Source: Chloranthus sessilifolius
Lineage: Eukaryota > Streptophyta > Magnoliopsida > Chloranthales > Chloranthaceae
Length of the DNA: 64,000 nt
Direction of reading: 5' to 3'
Assembly (NCBI GenBank): GCA_021018995.1
Contig: CM037596.1
Coordinates: 102,283,416-102,347,415 of the forward strand
Shown here piece after piece: positions 11,933 through 23,586 of the stretch. The position numbers and the translations under genes were made by a program. How positions within the stretch are numbered: position 1 is the stretch's first letter; each line of letters begins with the position of its first letter. The notes beneath the pieces are model-generated. The model was not told where the DNA came from. It worked only from the letters and a program-made list of their open reading frames with translations, and did no database searches.

Positions 11933-12644
11933 TGTTGAATAAGGTTTATTCCTCAATAATTATAGTTTGGCTCTAACTGGGAGAGTTTGAATTATAGTTT
12001 GACTATAACTTAGAGGTTGACTCTAACTCGGAGAGTTTGAATTGTAGTTGGACTTTAACTTGGAGGGTAACTCTAACTACATGGTGAAGCTTAGAGCCAG
12101 GTGTTGAATTATAGTTTGACTCTAACTGGTGATGACCCAGTTACGTTCTAACTCTATATAAGGTTAGATTAGAAGTAAGATTTGTAACTTTTATATAAAC
12201 GGCCTTTGAAAGAGAGTTTAAAAGAGAGTTTAGAGAGCTTTTAAGAGAGAGTTTTCCAGAGAGAAAATTGTGGTTAATACTTTGAGAGGCATGGTATTAA
12301 AGAATTGCTTGGGTTTTGAAGATTCGATTGAAGTTATTTTTGTATTAGAATCGTTACTATATTCTGGAAGATCTCTTCACTATTCTTTAAAGGACAACGT
12401 CCTTAGTTTAAAAGTGATTTTACTGTTGAAGATTGTGTTTGATCTTGTTTGAGAGTGCACTAGGGAGAAGAGAGTGTGTGCATTATAAACGTTCATAAAT
12501 AATACATTTACTCCCATCGACATAGTCCTCGATTGGATGAACCACATAAATCTTTTGCGTTGTGTGTGATTGTTCTCTGTGCCTTTTCTTTCTGCATTCA
12601 TCGTGATCGGGAGTTCGATAGAGTGGGTAGAATTCCTAACAACA
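11933..12644 (+). repeat. Copia 3' LTR (712 bp)
   Basis: Starts TGTTG directly after the purine-rich GGTGGAGAT and ends CAACA, a 5-bp inverted terminal repeat typical of Copia LTRs. It lies immediately downstream of the RNase H fossil. It holds imperfect tandem units (TTTGACT[A/C]TAACT) at 11960-12115 and a TATATAAGG box near 12160. The right half is duplicated at 13021-16803. Confidence 0.85.
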
Positions 12645-13020
12645 TGCATGATTTTAGATATCTAAATCGAAGACGTATCTAATATGGGCGATACAGAAGA
12701 TGCCTTGCATCATGAACATACAACATTAGACTGAAAATAATATTTAAATAATTTAATAATACTAAACTAAATGCTTAGTTTTATATCATTAAACTATAAT
12801 TAATAGTCATCAATCTAAATAGTCCTTATTGGTTATTTGCCATTAAAATATTTCTCACCTAAAGAATTACATTTTTAAGAGGATGCAAACATTTTACATT
12901 TGGAGACGAGAAGTGATATGATTATTGTCTTTCTCAACTCTGAGATGTGAAACGTATCATCCGAGATGTCCCTGATGATAATTGAATCGCGTAAATCTTT
13001 TGCGTTGTGTGTGATTGTCC
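12645..13020. repeat. Flank of the Copia LTR, later duplicated; chimeric junction
   Basis: The AT-rich sequence from TGCATGATTTTAGAT to CCTGATGATAATTGAA recurs at 16804-17150 with few differences. The last about 33 bases (AAATCTTTTGCGTTGTGTG) repeat an internal LTR stretch seen at about 12548, marking the join of a tandem duplication. No gene. Confidence 0.75.
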
Positions 13021-13302
13021 CAATCTAACTAGTGATAGCCTAGTTACGTTCTAACTCTATATAAGGTTAGATTAGAAGTAGGATTTGTGACTGTTATATA
13101 AAGGGCATTTGAAAGAGAGTTTAGAAGAGAACTTAAAGAGCTTTTGAGAGAGAGTTTTCAAGAGAGAAAACTGTGATGAATACCTTGAGAGGCAAGGTAT
13201 TGAAGAATTACTTGGGTTTTGAAAATTCAATTGAAGTTGTTCTTGTGTTGGAATCGTTACTAGATTCCGGAAGATCTCTTCTCTATTCTTTGAAAGACAA
13301 CG

Positions 13303-16300
13303 TGTAACAACCCAGATTTTTAGATTTTATTTTAACGGTGTTAGATGATGCACCACACTATGTACTGTGCTAACGCTCCACATCAGAATCGAAACCCACC
13401 TTTTAAAATAGAAAATTTCTAATTTTTCTCATATCAAAATTAGACTCATTGCGAAGTGCTCGTCGATACGATTCCAACGATATATAATTTGACGATTTCT
13501 GACAAGAATATAAAAAGTTATGCCCATTTTAACTGATCAAGCAAGTCAAAGGGTATAATTGTAATTTCGGGAGAGAAACACCAATTGGTTTGGTGCTTAT
13601 GCAAAACGCTGGAACGAAACCTTTTCTCAAGCTATCCAAGTTACGTATGAATTCTTATTCCGTGTAAAAATCTCCTATTCTATTAAATCTCGTACGAGAA
13701 GTGTTAGAGTTGACGACCAAAATTTTATACCATTATAAATAAACTTTAAAAGCTCTCCTCTCAATAATAAGAAATTATTCTCTCTCGAGACTTAGAGAGC
13801 GATGCCGAGAATCGACCTTTTCAACCCGAATCGCCGCTGATCTTCCGCTCACGCTTCAAGAGGTGGGTACCCATCAATCCATCTTGTTCTTCTCGGATCC
13901 CGTCACAGTAGATGCGCTCGATCACAAGATCGACGGGTTTAAAAATCTTATTTAAACCCAAATATCTCATAAATTAATAGATCTATATATTTAATATACG
14001 CTTTCCTCGAAAGTTATATATTTTGTAAATTGGGTTTATATGTTATTTCTCTTTCTTCAAAATTCCTTTGTTTGAGCCATTAATATTCTACCTTATATTA
14101 GGTCTCAGATATTTAATATGTTTATTCCTCTTTTATGTACAGAAAATTAATTAAATTTTAATACTTATAAATTTGATAGATTGACTTAATTGGCATAATA
14201 TCATATTGATATTATTTATTTCTAAATCTATATAGTATAAATTTATCCTTTTACTAAGACTATAATAATATATATTATTGTTGCAAGTTTATATTATTAT
14301 TTATTTAAAACTAATTAAGCCCAAAAATTAAATTATATTTTTATTTTATTTAAATAAATAATAGATTGCACCAACTTCAAGTTTCGGGTCCGAACTTGCG
14401 GCTACGAACCCGAATTCACGTTCATGAACCCGAGCTCGCGACCATTGATGCACCTGCCCCGGTATTTTGGTCATAACGTTTTACTCCAACCTCGGATTAA
14501 TGCGATTCTTGCGGCATTGGAAAGAAGACAGCGAGCTTTACAACTTTGTGTGAAATAGCCATTTCACGAATCTGACTTTTTAGAGGTCAAAATAGGGCAA
14601 CAAGTCGGGTTCAATTTTGAATGAATCAAGGCTATTCGAATTTAAGATTATTTTCTAATTCTCATGACCAAAGTTCCTGTGTATATTATATCTTAAGGTC
14701 TTTCGATCGATGGTCATGATAAATCATAACTTAATAAGTATAAATATTATTTAATTTAATTATCTAATTATTATATATATATATCAATTTTATCGCTTCA
14801 ACGCGACCTCTTCGATAATACAAAGTGTTAGAACTTCGATGTCTTTATGAAATCGAACTCTGACTTTTACGATTATCGAAATCACACTTATAACTCTATT
14901 CTATAATTACATTGGTGTGGTATGTAAATAAACATAAATATAAGTATAATCAAAATCTAAGTATAAACCGTTATGTATGTGTGATACTTTTGTATTTACA
15001 ACTTAATCAATTTATACGAGTTAAGAATATGTTAGATCATGAGTACGAGAGTGTATGAGATCATGCCTACGCTTGGGCGTGGTGATTGAGAGATGGTATC
15101 GAGCGAGGAATACACCGTATTCACATGCCTTATAACTCATGGTGGAATGGGACCCATGGTGGTGAGTGTGAATTCAGTGTAACCCATTACCTGCGGTGGC
15201 ATATCTGATGATCCTATCACCCAGTTTTAATACGGGAGGATAAGATATGAGATATGATACGAGAGTCGGGCGTTGGGCCTTTAGTGGTGAGGTTTCTTTA
15301 CTACCACGTGAAACTCGAATATTGGCGTCCATGTACGGATGCAACACCTCTATGGTAGTATAAACTATCACATCGAAGTACATCCAAAGTTACTACTAAC
15401 CTTTTTCTTGGGAAGCGTGAATTAGGAAAGTTGCCTCACTATAGTTTGTCATAGGATTAAGTATAAGAGTATGATAAGATATGAGTATGAGATATGATAT
15501 CGATAATAAGACATCGTGTAGGCCAAAGAAAAGATAAAGAACTTAAGTCTCAGATGCGTTGCCTCATGTAGCCACCATAAGGGCAACAACGTCTTTCGAA
15601 GAGCGGATCTCGGGAGAGATTATGAGTATGAGTGAGTTATGAGTGAGTTTGGCCATTATGTCTCCCATTGGGTGGTGGAGTATGAGTATGACATGAGGCG
15701 TTATAATATGGTGGTATGATACTATGTTGACCCTCCCATAGTAGCTCGAGCAAATCTACGCATGTGTCGTTTAGGATTTCACTAGTATGTTAGTTACGCT
15801 CATGCGATGTCTGACGTATGTGCGAGAATGATAATAATACATGGTATGATATGTTATGAGAGATATGGTAAGGCGCGTTAGGATATGAGTGTCAGATCAT
15901 GGTCTTGCATTTATGATATGATATGAGTTTTACGATATGCACGTGATTTTATCTTCCTTTGTTATCTCGCTGAGATATTATGTTTATCACTCAAGATGCA
16001 CCACAATGCACCGAGTAGTATGGGGTGGATTGGTGGTGTATCCATGAGTTCGTGGATCGAGTAAACTCATCCCATAATTCTAGCGATGCAGGTGATTACG
16101 CTGGTGGAGTAGACGCTGGCCATCTAGATCTCGCCGACGCTGATTTCATTGATTCCGCGGGCGTTGAGTACCAGGAGCCTTTGGAGGGCGACGCTGCCGG
16201 TTATCAGGAGGACTACGGTGCTAATCTTGATTCGAGTGCCAGTTACTGATCATTGTGGACTTGGTATTGAGTTTTATTGATACTAGTATTGCGGATTTCA

Positions 16301-16554
16301 TAGTTTATTTTATCGGATTTGTCTCCGACTTTCATTATCATTTTATTAGCGGATTATGATTTTATTACACTTATTCAGCATTTATGATTATTTTATATTC
16401 CACTTTGGTATGTTGGCTTTCACGGATTTCGTGGAACCATTATTGCACGAGAACTCTGATTAGGTGTATGTCCGCTTAGCATATCCGGGATATGTGCGGG
16501 TCATAACTCGGAATTCTAGGCCCTCGGGATGGGGTAGAATTTCGGGTCGTGACA
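13303..16554 (+). repeat. Solo LTR, long Gypsy-type family B (3252 bp)
   Basis: Begins TGTAACAACCC and ends GTCGTGACA, with a perfect target duplication CAACG (13298-13302 and 16555-16559). The uninterrupted site is visible at about 12398. Parts: TATA box TATAAATAAA at about 13734, leader, donor-like AAGAG|GTGGGT near 13863, a long AT-rich middle, and acceptor-like GATGCAG at 16091 followed by an acidic frame to 16249. A second copy starts at 63651. No internal region remains, so this is a solo LTR. Confidence 0.92.
16092..16249 (+). other. LTR-borne acidic terminal-exon-like frame (family B)
   Basis: After GATGCAG the frame reads GDYAGGVDAGHLDLADADF and onward through many Asp/Glu residues to a stop at 16247-16249. 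The position (after an acceptor-like site, about 300 bases before the LTR end) and acidity resemble the family-A frame, though the sequences do not align well. Confidence 0.4.
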
Positions 16555-16803
16555 CAACGTCCTTAGTTTAAAAGTGATTTTACTGTTGAATATCGTGTTT
16601 GATCTTGTTTGCGAGTGCACTAGGGAGAAGAGAGTGCGTGTGTTGTAAACGTTCATAAATAGTGCATATACTCCCGTGGACGTAGTCCTTAATTAGGTGA
16701 ATCACATAAATCTTTTGCGTTGTGTGTGATTGTTCTCTACGCCTTATCTTTTCGAATTCATCATAATCGGGAGTTCGATCGAGTCGTTAGAATTCCTAAC
16801 AAC

Positions 16804-17457
16804 ATGCATGATTTTAGATCTCTAAACCGAAGACGCATCTAATATGGGCGATACGGAAGATGCCTTGCATCATGATCATACAACATTAGACTAAAAATAA
16901 TATTTAAATAATTTAGTAATACTAAACTAAATGCTTAATTTTATATCATTAAACTATAATTAATAGTCATCAATCTAAATAGTCCTTATTTATTATTTTC
17001 CATTAAAATATTTCTCACCTAAAGAATTACATTTTTAAGAGGATGCAAACATTTTACATTTGGAGACGAGAAGTGATATGATTATTGTCTCACTCAACTC
17101 TGAGATGTGAAATGTATCATCTGAGATGTCCCTGATGATAATTGAAATCAAAGTTAGATGAGAGTTGCTCTGAGCATACCGCTCTCCTCTTATCCCACGA
17201 TCAATAAGAAAGAGAGGAAACAATAATGGCATGCATATAGCAAAGTTTGATGTGTAATGAGCAAATGTTTATATATTTATTTTTTTAAGGAATAAAAAAA
17301 AAAGAGAAGATATTTATTTTACTTAATCTAAATAAATAGAAACATTTGTGCATCTACCTTATTTTTTTCTAATCATAGTTATGAAAATGGGTTTTTTATG
17401 AGCAAAATGCCTAAAAGGATGTTTTATGTGTAAAAAAATATAGAACAATTTTTTTAA
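16804..17457. other. Duplicated flank (to ~17150) then AT-rich spacer
   Basis: To about 17150 this is the second copy of 12645-12985. From there to the MITE at 17458 it is AT-rich sequence in which I see no gene or element. Confidence 0.6.
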
Positions 17458-17891
17458 GGGTACCTCTCTTTGCCCCACACATTCTCTGAAAGCACCCACT
17501 CTACAAACCCCTTCAAAATCATTGATTGCTTCATATCAGATGATGGAGATTGTTTTTCATCCCGATTTTCCACATAATAGATCTTAAGATCTTGAAGCAC
17601 ATATCAGACAATTAGTTTTTTATTACATGTGTCATAGATCCCTACAAAATTGCAATTCTTGTTTGAGAGTGATGTGTGCCATATGATCCAAGGGCCATAT
17701 TTTGGGGATTTGTGATACATGGAATAAAAAATTGACTGTCTGATAGGTGTGACCATGATCTCAAGATCTATTGAGTCGAAGATCATAGTGAAACATGATC
17801 TCCATCTTCTGATATGAAGCAATCAATGGTTTTCAAGGGGTTTGGGACGTGTACACTTTCAGAAAATGCGTGAGCACAAATAGAGGTACCC
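17458..17891. mobile_element. Foldback MITE M1 (Mutator-like), copy a
   Basis: Terminal inverted repeats GGGTACCTCTCTTTG and CAAATAGAGGTACCC flank a 434-bp element. The flanks TTTTTTTAA / TTTCTTTAA give a 9-bp target duplication with one mismatch, which suggests a Mutator-type element. Beyond the termini, the two halves are inverted copies of each other (GATGGAGAT..AGATCTTGA against TCAAGATCT..ATCTCCATC), so the whole element can fold into one hairpin. Confidence 0.85.
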
Positions 17892-17971
17892 TTTCTTTAA
17901 TAGTTTAATTAATATATGTATATATATAAATAAATTAAATAAATATATTTTTAAATTTTAATATAATTTAT

Positions 17972-18002
<31 letters not shown>

Positions 18003-18509
18003 TTTGCCATACTTTCTACTTTTAACACATTTTCTGAATTTTTCCTTTGCCATACTCAAAGTCACAAAAATCGCCGATTTTTTGAAAAATTCGCGAATTT
18101 AAGGACCCCTGAATTAATCCTAAATAATTCGTAAATTTTTCAAAAATTCGCTTGATCACAAAAAAAAACGTGAATAATTCACGGATTATACCCGAATTTT
18201 TAAAAAAAAATTGTGACTTACGTAAATTTTAAATATATTTTAAAAAAAATTATAGTTTTAGATTTTTTTATTTTTAAATTTTTCTCACCGATTTTTCCTT
18301 CGAATATTTCCCCGAACTTCCCGAATTTGTCTGATTTTTTCAAATTTTAACCACACCGAATTTTTCCTGAAACCCAATATGGCGACTATGGCTATACTCT
18401 TCTCATGCTCCGATTCTCCTCCCCCGATTTTTCGTACTTTCTATGTTTTTGCCTTTTATTCCAAATCTTTTTCGTGCAATTTATTTTCCTACTTTGTTCT
18501 AATAACTAG
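17892..18509. other. AT-rich spacer with (TA)n
   Basis: Contains a (TA)n run at about 17971-17997 and degenerate TTTTTCGAATTTT-type sequence. No gene or bounded element was recognised. Confidence 0.5.
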
Positions 18510-18860
18510 GTTGTGTAGGGCATAGTTCTCTACTAGTCCTTGCCATAATAGAGTTCACCTGCTTGAGCAGATTCCCATCCTCTTTGCTAACATCCTGCTA
18601 CCTGTTTTAGCAGGTACCCCTTCTCCTTGATAACTCCTTATATAACAAGATTTTATGTAAGATTTATTTGTTAAATAGTTCTACCATCCTCTCTATTTAC
18701 TACTTATTCAACAGTTCACCTATTTTAGTAGAGAGCAGGAGATTATTGCTACAACATGTAAATCTTCCATTGCAGAGAGTTAAAAAAGAGAATGAGAACT
18801 AACTAAAATAGGTGAACTCTATTGTGACAGAGGCTAGCATAGAGCTATACCATACACAAC
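18510..18860. mobile_element. MITE with ~50-bp terminal inverted repeats
   Basis: Left end GTTGTGTAGGGCATAG..AATAGAGTTCACCT and right end AGGTGAACTCTATTG..CCATACACAAC are imperfect inverted copies over about 50 bases. About 351 bp, non-coding. No convincing target duplication, so the superfamily is undecided. Confidence 0.7.
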
Positions 18861-19293
18861 AAAATTATCAAGAGCCACTACTAAGTAATATATTGTTTGG
18901 ATAATTAAATCTTTCTTAGCCACAATAAAGCAAATATTATTATTATTATTATTATATTTTTTTAATTTATTGTGATGCAGATTCTAAAAATTGGTGTCTT
19001 AATAAAATTTTCATTAATTGGTTGTGGGAATAAAAAGTAGTGTGCTTGTAGCAAGGTTCAATAATTCGGATTTCGTTTTGGTTTCAGGCTGGATCGAAAC
19101 CAAAATTTTGAATCGAAATTCCAGTGGGGACCGAAATTTACCGAAACATTTTGACTGAAACCGAAACATTTCGGCCAAAATTTTGAACCATGGATTGTAT
19201 AGGTTTTGGCCAAAATTTTGAACCATGGCTCGTACATCTTTCTATTTTCAATCTTGGGCAAATAACCAAATCGTCTTTTGTGCTTATGTCAAA
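18861..19293. repeat. AT-rich spacer with ACCGAAA-type repeat
   Basis: A (TTA)n run lies at about 18938. At 19040-19250 there are repeated CGAAACC/CCAAAATTTTGAA phrases, including TTTTGGCCAAAATTTTGAACC twice. This resembles the repeat at 49830-50215. No gene. Confidence 0.5.
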
Positions 19294-19569
19294 CACCAAA
19301 AATGTAGGGTTACGTTTTTATGATGAAAAAGTGTGACATTGGCTGAATACGGGTTCCTTCAGAGTCAGCCCACCGAAGCGTTTTTTTATCCCCCAGACTA
19401 CTTCTATGGGACTACGTCGATATTACAGTACATGCTTCGGGGCCAGTTCACCGATGATGGTTTTTATGCTTCGGGGATAGCCCACCGATGTTGATTTTCA
19501 GATCACAACACGGCCATGTAGACCCGTATCGGGAGACGTTTTTCGTCATAAAAACCTATATTTTTGGTG
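19294..19569. mobile_element. Foldback MITE with ~30-bp termini
   Basis: CACCAAAAATGTAGG..TTTTTATGATGAAAAA at the left is mirrored by TTTTTCGTCATAAAAACCTA..ATTTTTGGTG at the right. The interior repeats CTTCGGGG and CACCGATG. It is 276 bp and non-coding. Confidence 0.7.
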
Positions 19570-19790
19570 AACTCAGAATCGTCCGTGTACCGGAAAGGGT
19601 ATACGGTCCGTGTACGTAATACAAACCCTTTGCTTTTCTTCTACACCACTTCCGACTTGGAAATTGTTAATCATTAGGGCTCTTTTCGTCCTTTTACCCT
19701 ATTGTTTTTGGGTTCGAGGGAAGTGATTTTGGTTTGCTTTTTGGGTCTTCGGTTGCTGCGGGTTCTTCTTCTTATCAGAGTATATCTGTA
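19570..19790 (+). promoter_or_regulatory. Leader-like exon ending in a GTAAGTAAAA donor (alternative distal first exon?)
   Basis: CTTTTCTTCTACACCACTTCC.. leader-like sequence ends at ATATCT|GTAAGTAAAA near 19790, a near-consensus 5' splice site without any long ORF. It could be a distal 5' UTR exon of the gene whose ATG is at 28719, or an isolated relic. A nearer candidate exists at 26965-27386. Confidence 0.3.
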
Positions 19791-19864
19791 AGTAAAATTA
19801 ATTTTTGCAAATAATAAGTCACGCTTTTGTTTTTTATTTATTTCTTTATGAATTTAGGCTGCTG

Positions 19865-19895
<31 letters not shown>

Positions 19896-20462
19896 TTTTT
19901 GTTTTTTTTTTTTTGTGTGTATATTTTCCTTGAATGATCAATTACTATTTTTGAGAGGGGAGAGGGTTTTTATTTGTGCTTCAGCAGTAACTGGATTCTA
20001 ATTTTAATGATCAGAGGTTTTTTAGCAGGTTAAAATAAAAAGAAAAATGATTGAGTTTTTTTTTTTGGTTTTTTGTTTGCTTTGATGGGGTCGTAGAACC
20101 CTAGATTTTGGGGAAAGTTTTGCAGCTATTTGTTATACCTTAGAGTATAATTGATTTCCTTGAATAGAAGGTTAAACGTTAATATGGTAGTTGTTTAAGT
20201 TTCATATGCTGGAGTGAATTGATCAGATGGTTGAGATCGTTTGATCTCTGTTGTTTTTGGGTGCAACCCATCATCCGACTTCACTCTTATGTAAATTGAC
20301 TTCTATCGGAACTGTCAACGATGTTGTCTACCATTCTCCTATCTAAATCGACTCCCTAAACCCTAAACCCTAAACCCTAGTCACTCTTATGTAAATCGCC
20401 CCCTTCTTTTGTTGCCTTGGTGGTTTGTGCCCTTGTATTATTATTATTAGTGATTTATTTTT
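19791..20462. other. T-rich intron-like spacer with telomere-type repeat
   Basis: Contains (TA)n and T runs at 19867-19915, and at 20350-20378 three and a half units of CCCTAAA. Such telo-box repeats are common near plant promoters as well as being interstitial telomeric relics. No gene seen. Confidence 0.5.
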
Positions 20463-20662
20463 GTGGGATGGTATACCCACGTCAGGAAGCGGGAGACCTG
20501 AGTTCGAATCGTCGCGTTAGGGCCACCCCAGGGATTTCTGCGGTACAGACCTGCCGTGTTGATGCATGTGCCCTGGGGGGTAGTCGGGCGCTCTAGGAGG
20601 CCCGGATACCCCGGTTATCCAATTTTTTTTTTTTTTTTCTCTCTCTCTCTCTCTCTCTCTCT
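20463..20662 (+). mobile_element. tRNA-derived SINE with CT-rich tail
   Basis: GGGATGGTATACCCAC (A-box position) is followed about 30 bases later by GAGTTCGAATC, a good RNA polymerase III B box (20500-20510). A GC-rich body to about 20622 and a T-run plus (CT)n tail follow. Length and layout fit a plant tRNA-related SINE; the A box is degenerate. Confidence 0.7.
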
Positions 20663-20685
20663 GATTGGTAAGCTGGGGTTAGACT

Positions 20686-22793
20686 CAGTGGCGAACCCAT
20701 TCATGGGGGAGTGCAGGCGAGCACCTGCACTCAACCAAAACCCTTGCTCACCCGCACTCAACCAAAACCCTTATTATTATTATTATTATTATTATTTTAT
20801 TTTTATAAAGACCTTTAAGCCCTAAAAGAAATACTCTCCTCTCCTCTCCTCTTTTCTGTCGCCTTCCCTCTTCTCCATCGCCCTCTCTCTGGCTCGATGC
20901 CATGAGATCCGCGGCGCCCTCTCTCTCTCCATCGCCCAATCAATCCACTTGCCGCTGGCGATCCATCCACTTGCTGCTGCCGCCGCCGCCCAAATTTTTG
21001 GTGAGAAACCCTCTTCTTCTTCTTCCTCTCCATCTCCATCTCTGTTTCTCTCTTAAACTTGTTGCTGCCTCTGTTGTTGAAGAAAGAGTTGATAATGGTA
21101 TCAGAAACACTTGATTTCTTTCAATTTATGTTTTTTTGTTGATTCCTGGGATTTTATGATCTGGGTTTTATTTGGGAGCTATCAAAATCTTCAGTGGTAG
21201 ACTTACTAAACACATTCGTTGTGTGTATGCAAACCCTTAATTTCTAGAATTCTAGGCATGAGGGAAGTGGAAAATTTTACAGTTTTAAATAACCACAAAG
21301 CTTTTTGGTATCATCTAATATTATATGTGGTAGAAATTGCATGTCTCTTTATTAGGGAGGTTATAAAAATCGTGATTTTATTGGCTTACAGCAGAAACCA
21401 GATTGAGACTGATAAAGTTAGGATTTGATTGAATCTTCAAGAATCTACTCTCGCAATTCAACCTTTTGTTCCCACTCGGCCACTCCCTTGCACTATTTCG
21501 AAGACTTCTACAATCTTCAAGAAGCTGCTCTTGCAATGCGCCTCCAAGTCTTGCTCCATCCACATAGTATGTAAAATTTGACGGGTATAGATTTAAGACT
21601 ACTCTCCTTAAGTTGATAGGAATATTCAAGTGTGCATACTTCCATAAAAGGAATACATGATTACTCGAAAGCGAATTTATTTTCTATTTTCCTACATCGT
21701 AATTCTAAGATGTCCCATTAACTCACTGATCAGAGGACGGAACCAACCGACAAACTATGAATTGATTCAAGCAAACTAATTGTTTTATTATTGTGAATTC
21801 AACCAATTTCAGATAATTATGAAGACAACATCCTAGCCAGATAAAATCAATTAAACAATGAACCATATAAAACACCATAGAACTTTGCCAAAATCATAAA
21901 ACAGGGTATTTCAATAAATTTAAACGAAAACCCATCTTGAAATCCCAAAAATTAAATAGAATTCATATAGAAATCTTACGTCCAGACATTAAGGCTCTCA
22001 TTGTGAATGGTGAAGATGCTGAGGAAGACCTGCTTCAGTGGCCACTTGGATCGATAATGGCCGATTATAAAAAACTAGTTGTTCCTCAAATAACCAGGCA
22101 ATGAATGGTATTTGACGAGCTATGGCACATGAAATAAAAAAACTCATTGTCTCATATAACCAAGAAGCGAATGGGGTTCATTCAGTTTCAGATGTAGTCT
22201 AGACTTAATAAAGGTACCCTTATTTTTTCGGTTAAATAAAATAATTTCTATGGCACGTGCCATACATCTAACCATCATACATCTTACCATCACTCGGAAT
22301 TGTTTGAGTTAAGATTTGTTGGAACCGGAATCGTCGGATCACAATAGATCATAGGTAATTTTATTTCATATTTGATGAAATTAGAGTTATTTTTAGGATG
22401 GGTAGATGACTTTTTATAATTTGGATTTTTTTATGAAATTTTATAATTTTGTAGATAATTTTGTTACTTTGTATAATTGTGTAATTATTTAGGATGTTAA
22501 TGTATTAGGATATGCGTTTATTAGTTATTTGACAAATCGACGAGGGGAATTGCCTTAGCAGAAATCTTTATTACCGTTGTCAATGGTTTTTGGAGATTGA
22601 TTTTTTGTAGATGAATGATATATAATTATCAATATCTTGTTAATTAAAAGTTCCATTTTTGTATGCAATTTTGGTAAAATTTTTATTTATAAATAAATAA
22701 TTATAAATTATTTTATATGTATATACTTTATAAAAAAATTAAATCTAATTCAACTTACGCCCCGGTTGGATGAAAATCCTGGTTCCGCCACTG
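20686..22793. mobile_element. hAT-like non-autonomous element (CAGTGGCG termini)
   Basis: Left end CAGTGGCGAACCC and right end GGTTCCGCCACTG are inverted and resemble the CAGTGGCGGA..CCAGGA termini of plant hAT-like elements. The interior has a leader-like (TCTCC)n stretch at 20835-20880, a donor-like TTTTTG|GTGAGAAA near 21000 and a 39-codon open stretch at about 21987-22103 (LLQWPLGSIMADYKKLVVPQ) that I cannot identify. No transposase remains. The flanking 8-mers do not match, so the two ends may not belong to one insertion. Confidence 0.45.
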
Positions 22794-22959
22794 CTCGCGA
22801 GGCAAGGCTATAGCGGAGTGAGCATGGTGCCATGCCCTGGTAGCAACACCATGACAACCTTGATTATGTCAGACTTTTTGACGAAGTTAACTTATTAAAA
22901 AAATTTCAAGATTAAATAATCCATTTTGGGATGAAAGCGACGACACTTTTGAAGAGATT

Positions 22960-23230
22960 TGTGCGGGGAGATGCAAAAATTAAATCATCATCATTTGCTT
23001 CATTGTCTTTTCCTATCTATTAGAGTCGGCTTTGCGAGTCTTACTTCTCCATTCATTTACTTGGCAAGCTTTCATGCCATATCTCATATTTCTCTCCTAA
23101 TCTTTATTAATGTCTGTCTTTTCCTTCTTTCTTGTGCTTGTATTAGTTTAATCCTTCGTACAAAAGTTGTTTTTCGTCTCCGATGAACATGCTATACCAT
23201 CTCAAACGACATTCTTTATTGGCTAAACTT
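22960..23230 (-). mobile_element. LINE 3' fragment (minus strand)
   Basis: TCATCATCAT at 22986 (the element's 3' tail seen in reverse) is followed by AGTCGGCTTTGCGA.., the same text as the LINE tail at 61618-61690. It is a 5'-truncated copy of about 250 bp without useful coding sequence. Confidence 0.65.
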
Positions 23231-23379
23231 AAACTCATGTGCATGTGGTGCCCAATTTTATCCTTTCTTGTTATGCCATTCATCCTTCTCAACGTGCACA
23301 TGTCAATCACATCTTGCTTGAGGTGTCCTCCTTAAACCCACTACCCGGTTGTGTGGTAGCATGGTTCGAAATCCCGGTT

Positions 23380-23520
23380 TTCTGCTACATATCGTCCAGC
23401 TCTAAAACCGATGCGTACCGTCTGATACGTATCGGTTCTGGACGATACATTGGTATATATCGTCCGATACATACCAATGTATATGCATTTGTACGATACG
23501 TATCAGTGTAGTCCGAGATT
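23380..23520. repeat. GATACGTATCGG palindrome-rich fragment (copy 1)
   Basis: Dense short palindromes and near-palindromes: GATACGTATCGG, CGATACATTGGTATATATCG, GTACGATACGTATC. Same kind as at 30940-31150, 39690-39900 and 59030-59350. Confidence 0.7.
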
Positions 23521-23586
23521 TTGAGACATGTTTAGTAGAGGCCAAATATCGAAATCTATGACATTGAGGTGCCAAATGATTTTCTT

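Larger units (their letters stand above)
13021..16803 (+). repeat. Second (partial) copy of the Copia LTR, split by a solo LTR
   Basis: 13021-13302 matches 12125-12400 and 16560-16803 matches 12400-12644, so it is one LTR portion interrupted by the family-B solo LTR. Together with the copied flank (16804-17150) this is a tandem duplication of roughly 860 bp that pre-dates the insertion. Confidence 0.85.

Noticed and set aside
20350-20378. Chromosome-end or fused telomere
   Set aside because: Only three to four CCCTAAA units within ordinary sequence; telo boxes of this size are common in plant DNA.
20460-20520. A functional tRNA gene at the B box
   Set aside because: No acceptor stem or anticodon arm can be drawn; the layout with a T/CT tail fits a SINE.
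20748-21114. Several overlapping Ser/Arg- or Leu-rich ORFs around 20750-21110
   Set aside because: They come from CT/GA-rich leader-like sequence and a (TTA)n run, open on both strands; composition artefact.
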